Origin: Tridacna crocea
Taxonomy: Eukaryota; Mollusca; Bivalvia; Cardiida; Cardiidae
Direction: 5' to 3'
Assembly: GCA_943736015.1 (NCBI GenBank)
Contig: OX031065.1
Location: forward strand, 17,436,427 to 17,500,426
DNA length: 64,000 nt
The position numbers and the translations under genes were made by a program. The notes under the pieces are model-generated. The model did not search any database, was not told where the DNA came from, and saw only the letters and a list, made by a program, of their open reading frames with translations. Positions 55,286 to 64,000 of this stretch are shown here, piece after piece (the first letter of the stretch is position 1; each line of letters starts with the position of its first letter).

Positions 55286-55443
55286 TAAGAGGGAGTGATT
55301 GTTTTTGTAAAACCGTTATTTCTGTTTCAAACCGTATGTTGTGGGTACTCATCAGAATCGTCTCGATGAGACGATTCTAATGAGTACCCACAACATAGGG
55401 TTTAGTGGAGAATTATTAATATTTTCAAGTTTGAAATCAAAAT
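55282..55443 (-). repeat. Inverted flank arm, right (contains ~100 bp hairpin)
   Basis: AGATAAGAGGGAGTGATT, hairpin TGTGGGTACTCATCAGAATC/GATTCTAATGAGTACCCACA, AGGGTTTAGTGGAGAATTAT and TTTGAAATCAAAATT. It is the reverse complement of the arm at 53995. Confidence 0.75.
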
Positions 55444-55979
55444 TAATCTCCCTGTCTGGAGGTCTGTTGGTATATGCATAACGAAGATGTTTATAACCCT
55501 ATTTTGCCAGGGCATGGCACAAATACACTCGACTTCTTCAACAATCGAAAATACGACAGTTTGGAGTTTTTGTCGTATCGTTGTCTACGCATGTCATATT
55601 CTTCGAAGATTCGTCTGTCTTATATGACGCATCACTACTAACCCCGAAAGCGGGCTGACTGTAATATTACGCTCTATAAAGTAGCAATGTTGAAAATAGC
55701 TTTTAGGTATCAATACGTTTGAGGAGAAATGAGACCTGCTTTAGCTCCAGATTTCTCTAAACTGGTGATCATAGTTGAGTCAATTGCACGAGGTAGCGTT
55801 TTATTGGGTAAACCTTTTTTTTTGTTTTAAATTCAAAGTAATTGTCGCGTAGGAAATTGGTTCGGTTCTGTACCCAGGATGCCCATACCAGATAGATGAG
55901 TATTTATAGAATGCCATCTAGCGGGAGATAATGTTTGTCGTATATTCATATCCACGCCTATGACGTACAGGGCGGGGTT

Positions 55980-56520
55980 ATGCTGGCTTCACCTTATCTG
56001 TCTGTCCGTCCATCAGTTAGTCCGTCTGTAGACCTTTTAGTCTCCAAGCTCAAACTCAAAGGCTTTTTATCCATGATCCAAGGACCCAAGGAGGTGCCCT
56101 ATTGTTTTTTGGATCACATGCGTCAATCAAATGTCAAAGTCACATGTGAACTTCGATTGAAAATCGTTTCCGTGCTCTAACCCAATAGCTGTTTCAGCTA
56201 GGATCCTGAAACTGCATACAAATACTGCCCATGACCCAAGGAGGTGCTCTATTTGTTTTTGTTTTCTCTTTTTTTAATGTGCGTGACATGGGTCATTCAA
56301 ACATCAAGGTCTCAGGTAAACTATGTTTGAAAATCGTTGTTTTCCTGCTCTAACCCAATAGCTGTTTTAGCAAGGACCCAGAAGCTTTATACAAATGTTT
56401 CTAATGACCCAAGGAGATGACCTATTGTTTTTTGAGACACATGGGTCAAAGGTCAAGGTCGCTGGTGATCTTTGTTTTGTTAATCGTTTATGTTCCCTGA
56501 ACATGCTGCTTCAGTGACAA
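55980..56520 (+). repeat. Repeat with ~165 bp internal period
   Basis: CCAAGGAGGTGCCCTATTG (56088), CCAAGGAGGTGCTCTATTTG (56237) and CCAAGGAGATGACCTATTG (56409) mark three diverged units. GCTCTAACCCAATAGCTGTT occurs twice. Headed by TCTGTCTGTCCGTCC. Confidence 0.75.
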
Positions 56521-56732
56521 TATGCTGGTGGGTGGGTGGGATATTTTTTCTTTGAGACAGTTCTAGTCTGCTGCTACTGTTAATGCTGCTGATGATGAAG
56601 ATAATGACTGAAAAAAGGATGCATATATTTCATGACAAAAATATCTCCGTTCGAAAAAGTACTATCATCTTTCAGTACAGTCATCACGACCCCTACAGGT
56701 TTAAAATTTGTACAGAAATAGTTCTGAACCTC

Positions 56733-56945
56733 TTAACCCTTTACCCCATAAGGCATTTCTATGGTATCTCTAATTGATCCTAAATAACAGGAAGGATGAA
56801 GCTGTTTTTTATGTGTATATGACACCTTTTGCATAGAAAAAATTGTGGCAAAATGTGAAATTGTTCATCACGAGCAATTTCACCTTTTGCCACAATGTTT
56901 TCCAAAGGCTCCTACAAGCAATGTGTCGAAATGAGTAAAGGGTAA
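56733..56945 (+). mobile_element. Family B MITE
   Basis: TTAACCCTTTACCCCATAAG to GAGTAAAGGGTAA, slightly shortened on both flanks (TTTTGATAG and TATCTATG lost). Hairpin good. It abuts the next family A copy. Confidence 0.85.
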
Positions 56946-57170
56946 ACTCTTTACTAAACGAAAAAACTTTGGACTCGTCCAAATTGGAAGCATTTGCAGA
57001 CGAGAAAGTAAATGTGATTCAAATATTGAAATTTAATTTGGGAAGGGTAGAAAACATTGTAGGAAAAGTAGAAAATGCTGGTTACCAGTATTTTCTCCTT
57101 TTCCTGCAATGTTTTCAAAATCTGTTTTTTCGGTGTCGTTAAAAGTCGAGATTTTGTGGTAAAGAGTTGA
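56943..57170 (+). mobile_element. Family A MITE
   Basis: TAAACTCTTTACTAAACGAA to GGTAAAGAGTTGAA. Hairpin has paired outer stem and several inner mismatches. Its start is the end of the preceding family B copy. Confidence 0.8.
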
Positions 57171-57219
57171 ATAAGACGAACGAACCTAATCTGTTGACTT
57201 AAGCTTTGAAAGAAATATT

Positions 57220-57448
57220 TTAACTCTTTACCACACGAGAAAATTTTTGACTGGTCCAAATTGAAAGCATTTGCAGACGGCAAAATAAAGGTGACTAGAA
57301 AATGGACATTTGTTCTGGGAAGGGTAGAAAACACTGTGGGAAAAGGAGAAAATGCTGGTTACCAGCATTTTCTCCTTTTCCCATCGTGTTTTCAAAAGGC
57401 TTTTTTCTTAGGGGCGTCAAAAGTAGGGATTGTGTGGTAATGGGTTAA
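57220..57448 (+). mobile_element. Family A MITE, complete
   Basis: TTAACTCTTTACCACACGAG to GGTAATGGG+TTAA, 229 bp, mixed-end 'CACTGTGGG' subtype with one right-arm change (CCCATCGTG). Confidence 0.9.
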
Positions 57449-57559
57449 ATCAAGTATGAACAATAGAAGACCGTTCGTTGGATGAGCAGTTAATCTAATG
57501 GAGGATAAACGAATTAAGTGATCATTTTTTCCAGTGTCTAGAATCAGGGAGAAGAAAAA

Positions 57560-57680
57560 TGAAATGATGCCATAATGTGCGTAATCATCGGGAAATTCAT
57601 TGAGTTTTGGTGAATATTTACGAGGTCTGTCCGAATGAGAAGTTCCGCCCAGTAAGGAGTAGACGGATTGTAATAAGCAG
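57560..57680 (+). repeat. Dispersed repeat, pair with 61513-61645
   Basis: GCGTAATCATCGGGAAATTC, GGTGAATATTTACGAGG, TGTCCGAATGAGA and GATTGTAATAAG occur in the same order at 61539-61640. Confidence 0.65.
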
Positions 57681-57861
57681 GTACTACTTGATGAATAGTA
57701 AAATAAGTAAGGGACGTTCTTTGTTGGATGTCTGTCGTCGACGGATGATATTCGTTTTCCCGTTATCAACTGAGCCCTTCCATGGTGTGATTTCTTCGCC
57801 AGAGGGAAAGACGATGGGGGTCTTGATGGGTAGTGTCGGGGCATTTTTCGTATGGTGATAC

Positions 57862-57950
57862 GGTTTACCACACAATTTCGACTCTTAACGGTCTTCAGAA
57901 AAAAGACTTTTTGAAAACATTTCGGGGGGGGGGGGGGGGGGGGGGAATGT
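57862..57950 (-). mobile_element. Family A half-copy ending in a 22 G run
   Basis: GGTTTACCACACAATTTCGA, GAAAAAAGACTTTTTGAAAACATTTC, then G x22 (57924-57945) exactly where GTGGGAAAAGG should begin. Confidence 0.65.
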
Positions 57951-58019
57951 ATCAACTCTTTTTGGGGATCGTATAAAGTCCCTGGTCCTACAGCATCATA
58001 ACAAAAAAAACAAGGCACC

Positions 58020-59250
58020 GGGTTTCTCTTTTTGGCACTGAATACATGCTAATAAAAAAGTATCTTTTAGGACATTTCTTCGTAAACTAAACCGGAAAAC
58101 TAATGAGAAGGGTGAGAGTTTTTCAAGGTTCGAGTTATCCAGCTCCATCTATGTTATTATATGAATGCACCGGATTGTGGACAGGTTTTAAACTCGACAC
58201 TGGCTTTTTTTCGCTAATCTTAAGTTGAAAGGCAATTTAAACATGAGAAGTTTTTTTTTTGCAGGGAATATACCGTATCAAGTTGAACTGCTCGTTTTCA
58301 CTCATCAAAGGCAGCGCTATTTTGTTAGTGTACGAAACTGCTTTTGTTTACTCGCGTGTCGAGGCCAAACCAGCTGGAAGCAAAATATTGACCTAGATAA
58401 AGATGGTAGGCTTCGAAAGCCGGTATATACATGCACACGTGATGTCACTCTCTTGCACTACGGATCTTTCTCATTCACTCTGTAGTGGGCTCAGAAATTA
58501 GTCCGTCATCACGCGATATTTTCGTCACATGAGCACCACAACTCAAAATGGCGACACAAACGCCGGTGAAAGACAGACCAATATCGATTGTTTTGTATGC
58601 TGTTCAAACAGTATACGGCCAATCAGACTTTGTGGTAGGAAATAAGAAAAAGAGGGATTTTCTGAAAAGCTTATATGTCTTTTAAAGGACTATAACTTGT
58701 TTTTTAATCTTACAAACTTAGCTCAATCGGTGTGTCGAAACTGTTGTCATCATTCATGCAGTCATTTTTGTTACAATTGACGTAAGATTCTGATCAATAA
58801 AGAAGCTTGAAAAAAAAGTTCCATTGTATTTAGGTAAATTCATCAGATCGAATGCACCTATAATGTATTCAGAATCATACTTTTTATGATTGGTTAGTGA
58901 ACATGGACCCTGAATTATCTGAAATTTCTTTGAACAATCTTTACAGTACACCCGTGAATAAGCAATACCATAATCTATCCTTTTTAACGAAAACAAAAAA
59001 AGTTAAGTTCATATATTGAGAGGGCTAATGTTATTTTCCCCAAACCTTTTGAAGGATGTTTTCCAAAAGGCAACCTGGGGCGAGCAACAATCTTTCTCCT
59101 AATATTAACGGGTAAAATAATTCGTAAAGAAATAAATAACGATAATTAATGCGTTGCCTGACTAATTACCATTTCCTATTTCGTTAAAACTGTAAGGGGG
59201 GTCTTTTACATCATTATTTTTTTTTTCTTTTCTAAACCGTCACACCACTG
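58020..59250. other. Low-repeat stretch with ATGGCGAC site
   Basis: CTCAAAATGGCGACACAAAC at 58548 is a YY1-like start context, preceded by CGTCATCACGCGATATTTTC. The frame from ATG 58554 runs 45 codons to a stop at 58689. No domain recognised. No other feature seen. Confidence 0.3.
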
Positions 59251-59251
59251 G

Positions 59252-59345
59252 TAGTTTAACTTTTTACCGAACCATCCTGTGTTAAACCGACCCTAAGCAA
59301 AAGGCCTCTTGGAAACAGTGTGGGTAAAGAAAACAAGATTAACGC
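59252..59345 (-). mobile_element. Family A left piece
   Basis: TTTAACTTTTTACCGAACC, GACCCTAAGCAAAAGGCC and GAAACAGTGTGGGTAAAG, then interrupted. The corresponding right piece is at 59645-59785. Confidence 0.45.
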
Positions 59346-59395
59346 AAAGATCTACTGTAAGTCCTTGATTTTTAGTAAAGATTCTTAGTCGAAAA

Positions 59396-59592
59396 AAAGG
59401 GGGGAGCAAAAATGTGTAGAAATATTCTAATAGTTATCCGTCCCTGTTGTTTGAGCTCCCCTTTTGATACTTCTCGTCTATAGTAACAGAGATGTCACAA
59501 AAAATCGTCGGTTAACTTCGAAAAACTCGTAACTACAGCTTGTTACAAGCTGTAGTTACGAGGCTTTCGAAGTAAACCGATGTTATGCACGA
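59396..59592. repeat. Strong palindromes inside a split family A copy
   Basis: GTCGGTTAACTTCG ... CGAAGTAAACCGA with inner CTCGTAACTACAGCTTG/CAAGCTGTAGTTACGAG at 59508-59581, and GGGGAGC ... GCTCCCC at 59402-59463. Possibly another palindromic element. Confidence 0.6.
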
Positions 59593-59644
59593 CGACGACT
59601 ATACGCCAGGGCTTCAACAAGACCTCGGGGTTTTCTCCGAAAAT

Positions 59645-59785
59645 AGCAGTGCTTTCTTCTTTTCCCACAACATTTATTCTAATTCAAAGACATTAGATAA
59701 TTCTAGCTACAAATGATATGTTGTCTGTAAATATTTTCATGTTTGATAAGACTAGAATTTTGTTGTAAGATAAAGAATCAAAATA
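59645..59785 (-). mobile_element. Family A right piece
   Basis: CTTCTTTTCCCACAACATTT, ATATGTTGTCTGTAAATATT and TTTGATAAGACTAGAATTTTG. Together with 59252-59345 it looks like one copy split by about 300 bp. Confidence 0.45.
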
Positions 59786-59916
59786 GTACGTTAAAAACAA
59801 TTGTCAACTTACGATTTACTTACGCTGTATATAAAATTGAACCACAAAACCTTATATGGATCTCTGAACAGTTCATGTATTTGATTAACTCTTATCTTGC
59901 AATTTAATTGTCATCA

Positions 59917-59985
59917 CAGCGAACAGTGAAATCAAAATTTACTCTATACAGCAGTACACTCGAATCTTGATCTGCACTGTTCGCA
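59917..59985. repeat. Family F hairpin
   Basis: CAGCGAACAGTG ... CACTGTTCGC arms with TCTTGATCTGCACTG, related to 48325-48400. Confidence 0.6.
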
Positions 59986-59989
59986 AAGG

Positions 59990-61095
59990 CACTGATTTTG
60001 ATAAATTAGTCTTTTATACATGTTGGAAAAAAACTTCAAATAGAGAAAATAGACTGTTTTATACTTTTAGCTAGCAGGATAAGACAAAATAATATGAGTG
60101 ATGAAAATAATAATTGATTGTTGTAAGGATAGAGGAGGATGGCCACGACCTCCTCTACCCAATATACGTGGCTAATAAAGTTATTAAGAAAAAATAATTT
60201 CTCAGAAATCAATGGAACTTAAAACTTGTAGGAGTTATGATCATGGTACTGAGAAGTGATACCATCATTTCAAACTGAGGTGTTTTCGTTTCGAAGAAGA
60301 AAAAAAAACTGTTTTCAGTCACCATCAGCAGCAGCAGTTGTAGCAGAAGCAAAAAAAAAAGATGTGGTGAAAAAACAATCCAGGAGACCGTTTTTTTTCG
60401 GCCGTTGAAGTAACGCAACTTCTCATTGGATATACCAAATGAATCGCAGTCCGGTAAAAGGGCGCTTTATACATTCCCGTGTCACATAATTTATAAAAGA
60501 GAAACATAGAATAGTTTGTGAAGATTATCAAGGTCAAATTCGACTGATGGGGGAGTATGCATGTAATTCTCACTCACGGTAAATATGTCGGTTCAGATCA
60601 TTTGATGTTTCAACACATGTTCATAAAGAAAACTTTATTGCTAATAGAGGAAATCAGACAAACTTCCTGAAAAAAATAATAAAGTCAGCGGACACTTTCT
60701 TAAAAATATCATGGTAATATTAAAATATTCCCGTCATAGCAGTCTACACCTGAAAATGAGGACAACTTCAAGTGCTCCATCGAATATATTAGACCATATA
60801 CGAATATTGTCATGGTTCTCCCGTTTACTTCGCAGTTTAATAGATGTTAAGGGCAACAGATGGAGTCGGTTCCATTAAGGCAGAAATGGCAATATATATT
60901 GCTTTTTGTTCCCGTGTTAAAGGCCATTTTCAGCAATATTTCAGATGCGTCACTGAGGTCAGTGCATTTATTGTGTTTCTATTCTATTTCTAGAGCATCA
61001 GTGTCTGAGCGCCAATAGATGGCTTTTCCTGCCTATTCGAGACAATTACAGTCTGCAAGCTCATTGATTAGAGAAATGGTCCATGTCTCAATGAC
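59990..61095. other. Low-repeat stretch, no gene seen
   Basis: GGCCATTTTCAGCAATATTTCAG near 60922 may be a worn SINE body in reverse. Otherwise unassigned unique sequence. Confidence 0.35.
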
Positions 61096-61101
61096 TGTGA
61101 T

Positions 61102-61330
61102 TTAACCTTTACCTGATATGCCAATTTGAGGCTCTCCCATTTCAGCAGCAAATAAAGATATGATGTCAAAAATATGGATAGATGAGGATACAAATATCTG
61201 ATTGAGTGGAAAACATTGTGGGAAAAGGAGAAATTGCTTGTTATGAGCAATTTCTCCTTTTCCCACAATGTTTTCAAAAGCTGTCTCTTGTTGATGTGTC
61301 AAAATGAGTATCTATGGAGTAAAGGGTTAA
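61102..61330 (+). mobile_element. Third-type palindromic MITE (A core, B right end)
   Basis: TTAACCTTTACCTGATATGC to GAGTATCTATGGAGTAAAGGG+TTAA, 229 bp. The right end equals family B, the stem GTGGGAAAAGGAGAAATTGC equals the 18387 hybrid, and the left flank matches neither family. Confidence 0.85.
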
Positions 61331-62690
61331 ACCTTTGAAAGATTATTGGTTTAGCCGGGATTCATACTCACAAATCCAGTCTAAAATGCCGGTTGCGTCA
61401 CAGACTGGAGTACATAGGCCAAACTGAGATAAATGTTGTCTTGTTGAATGAGCATCCTTCGTAATCGAAACTCATGCGGTCTTTTTTCCCTCTTCGTCAC
61501 AAATGCCGGGATAAAATAATGGTGTAATGGTATAATCAGCGTAATCATCGAGAAAATTCGAGGGTTTTGGGCGAATATTTACGAGGTATGTCCGAATGAG
61601 AGGCCCCGCCCCCCTTCAGGCAGCAGATTGATTGTAATGAGACGTTCTCAAGATAGATAGAAGACAATTTATGAACGGTGGTTTTGTGAGTTCGATGGAT
61701 GGAAGTTTGGTATTTTCTTCACGGATATTTCGAATGAAATAAAGCTAAATGAACCACCACGCTCTTGCAAAAGGGAACTTAATGGATCTTCCTAATGCAT
61801 GACTCATAGCAAATCATTACATAATTATAGATGAAAAAATCCATTTTGTAAAACAGCTGACCTAATCCTTAGATACACTGATCCCTGAATATGCAGAAAT
61901 TGACCAATAGCGAAAAGTTTCGACTCAGGTCTGTCTGTCTCTCTCTGTCTCTGTATCCCTTTTCTCATTTTGCCTTTTCAACCCGTAGAAGGGAGGCAGG
62001 TATGGTATTTTTGGGGTTCAGTTTTTTGCAAGTTACTAGTTTTGTGCTACAACTTCTCGACCAATCAGGTCTATGATGTTCGCATTCACAAGTCCAGAAT
62101 GATATTTAGGGTCGTTGATATGGACCCTTGCAACACTTACAATATTTGGGGGTTTGGAAGGTGTTTGATATTATAAATGAGAAAATTACTTTCAGTTTGA
62201 AATACTTCCTTCAGCCTAGATAAGGCGATCGCCACCAGATGACCGATGTAATGTTAAAATACGTCGTAAAACTCCACATGAAATAACAAAGAAAGAAAGA
62301 AATCAACGAATTCCACATTGATTTATCGCTGTTTAAGTCTACCCCCACATGTTGATCCATTTATCTTTATGTCATTTAAACTGTTGGGTAACTCTGGGAG
62401 AAATCATCTCCGCCCAAACGCAATGGTAATTGAGATCTTAATAGAATAATGAAAATTAATGACTAATCCGAGTTCCTCCCCGCTTTTTTCCTTCTCGTGC
62501 TTGCGTCCATTACAGCAATATCCCGATAAATTTTCGGGGGAAAATATAAAAGCGAATCGGTGAGACAGTGCAAAATTGTTGGTGTTAAGCTTTCAAAAGT
62601 TTTCGAAACGAAAAAAAAAAATATAAAAAGATATCATATCGTCGATAATCGTTGCTTTTACTCGTTGTTCAATGAAATCATATAATCAGT
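61330..62690. other. Low-repeat stretch with two dispersed matches
   Basis: 61513-61645 pairs with 57560-57680, and 61757-61840 resembles 54488-54570 (GCTCTTGCAAAAGGGAACTT versus GCTCTAGCAAAAGGGGATTT). The remainder shows no gene. Confidence 0.4.
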
Positions 62691-62699
62691 ATTGTAAAA

Positions 62700-62775
62700 A
62701 TTGGGGTGACTCACTGTGTTAAAGTCATAGGTTCAAACTCCAAGACTACTCATTCAGTTGACTGCCACTTTCTGT
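62700..62775 (+). repeat. Possible SINE head
   Basis: GGGTGACTCACTGTG and GGTTCAAACTCC are at A/B-box spacing. Both boxes are imperfect. Confidence 0.35.
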
Positions 62776-62849
62776 CTTGGCTATTAAAATGGTTAGTATT
62801 AAGGCATTACCATCCTAACGCTTCTAGTGCAACAAGGAATGAAATTTCT

Positions 62850-63165
62850 TAATAGTTGATAAATAAGGATTTATACTCATATAATATTTTTGCACATTTC
62901 TTACCGACCAGAAATTCCTTTGATGTCCATCTTGAAATTATTTGTCGATATTTTTGTTAGTTTTCAGAAAAGGGAGGTGATTTTTATCTCCCTTTGAAAT
63001 GAGAATAGAGTGGATAATTCTAAGAAAAAAAATGGAAAAAGTGGCTCGGTCAAAGTCGTACAAAAATATTCATTTTCAATTATAGCAACTTTTTTAGGAT
63101 AATATTATAGTGGAAATAGCTATTTTCCATTAGAATGCTACTACCTTAAAATTAGACAGTTTCTG
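62850..63165 (+). repeat. Dispersed repeat D, copy 2
   Basis: Colinear with 3900-4210 in the same orientation (AAATAAGGATTTAT, TTTTTGCACATTTCTTAC, CAGAAATTCC, GAAAAGGGAGGTGATTTTTA, TAGTGGAAATAGCTATTTTC). Confidence 0.7.
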
Positions 63166-63179
63166 TGAAAAGAGAATTA

Positions 63180-63415
63180 AAAGCATCTGCAAAAAGTATC
63201 GAGCAAGGTCAGCCTGCGCAGGTCGCGCAGGCTGACCTTGCTTGAAACTTTTTGTTATAAGTCAATTTTCTGCAATTCAAAGTACCAGTATACCACGTGA
63301 GTTACTAGTGGTCAGTTTTTAGACGCAATGATTTTATAGATCTGGAAGTATTTGTTGACTTACTTGGTGTTATACATTACAAAATAAACCAAACTCCCTC
63401 TTCACAGGACACGAC
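63180..63415 (+). repeat. Dispersed repeat E, fullest copy
   Basis: Hairpin AAGGTCAGCCTGCGCAGG/CCTGCGCAGG-type at 63205-63242, then GTCAATTTTCTGCAATTCAA, AGTACCAGTATACCACGTGA, GATTTTATAGATCTGG and CTTGGTGTTATACATTAC. The 63256-63305 part corresponds to one unit of the minisatellite at 54580. Confidence 0.65.
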
Positions 63416-63419
63416 TCAA

Positions 63420-64000
63420 AGAGTAGAGTAATATTTGAATAGTCAAGCAAGAGACTTTCCCTAGTCCCTGAAATAGCCCGTCTTGCCTCAACCGACCTTC
63501 TTGTTTTCTCTCGCTTATTTATCAAGTGTATGTTTTTGTACTTGTGCTGGACTGTCGTGACCTTGAATGACTTCTCAAATTTTTACAATAACTCAGTAGA
63601 AAACTATTTACTGAAATGGCAAAGATACTTGATATATTTAAGCTGTACGCAGTTTCCTACTTAGACTTCAATTCCGATGTACCTGATGCTTTGATAATGG
63701 TTTGACTGACACAAATCAGTGAATCGAGTATGTGTCGACACATTGGATGCCAACACTCTAGCTCTGGATGGTGCCTGGACTATATAGTACCAATGATTTA
63801 ATGCTTCTTTGTGTTTCACAAAATGTCAAGATTTAACAATAGTTTTGCATGTATGATGCTTTTACTTAACATTTAGTTCTGCTTCATCTGCAAGTCAAGT
63901 GTTTGGTGCCTTATGTAGGTATAGCCCTGTATATTTTGTGGCTCCAGTGGTTGATACGAAAGAGATCTGGGGCATCAAAGACAGACATCATATTGTGGCA
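63420..64000. other. No feature seen
   Basis: No recognisable repeat, RNA gene or convincing open frame to the window edge. Confidence 0.35.

Noticed and set aside
57392..58018. Minus-strand 208-residue open frame, the longest in the window
   Set aside because: It runs through the G-run (read as a proline stretch) and family A remnants, and no domain is recognisable.

Overview
This window looks like non-coding DNA from a eukaryote, most likely a bivalve mollusc. It is AT-rich and packed with short palindromic transposons. It carries relics of a hAT DNA transposon and a Ty3/gypsy retrotransposon, mollusc-type tRNA-derived SINE fragments, and a bipartite palindromic repeat with a core like GCCTGCGCAGTCCGCGCAGG, which I associate from memory with heterodont bivalves such as Dreissena. 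The species is an inference. I see no complete protein-coding host gene, no rRNA and no convincing functional tRNA. Most open frames here are accidental readings through repeats.

Layout. From 1 to about 45 kb the window is dominated by a TTAA-bounded palindromic MITE, called family A here, with some 35 near-complete and about 25 decayed copies. A cousin, family B, has six near-complete copies and two halves. Complete copies of both are about 229 bp including both TTAAs and have the same plan: a ~107 bp left flank, a ~68 bp hairpin and a ~54 bp right flank. Several copies abut and share a single TTAA. Interspersed are family C (about 260 bp, two internal palindromes), a 198 bp palindromic MITE nested in family A (19876-20073), a 452 bp near-perfect palindrome with an internal empty-site control (22184-22635), an internally deleted hAT transposon with intact ends (10000-11322), a ~470 bp tandem duplication (11329-12258), and several long repeats with clock-like internal periods (24400-25120, 50030-50400, 55980-56520).

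From 45 to 64 kb family A thins out. This part holds a family C copy (49199-49461), a decayed Ty3/gypsy pol on the minus strand (51290-52850), SINE heads (52930 and 53734), and a 45 bp x ~14 minisatellite (54580-55203). The minisatellite unit matches a segment of a dispersed repeat also present at 63250, and it is flanked by inverted copies of another palindrome.

Between the repeats are lower-repeat stretches (4240-5470, 27180-27600, 29330-30450, 30650-32740, 43060-44030, 44500-45940, 58020-59250, 59990-61100, 61330-62690) that could be intron or intergenic sequence with regulatory elements. Weak hints of host genes are a possible exon ending in a GTGAGT donor near 8600-8798 and three ATGGCG starts in YY1-like contexts (42356, 46635, 58554). 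All coordinates of repeat ends are read by eye and may be off by a few bases in decayed copies.
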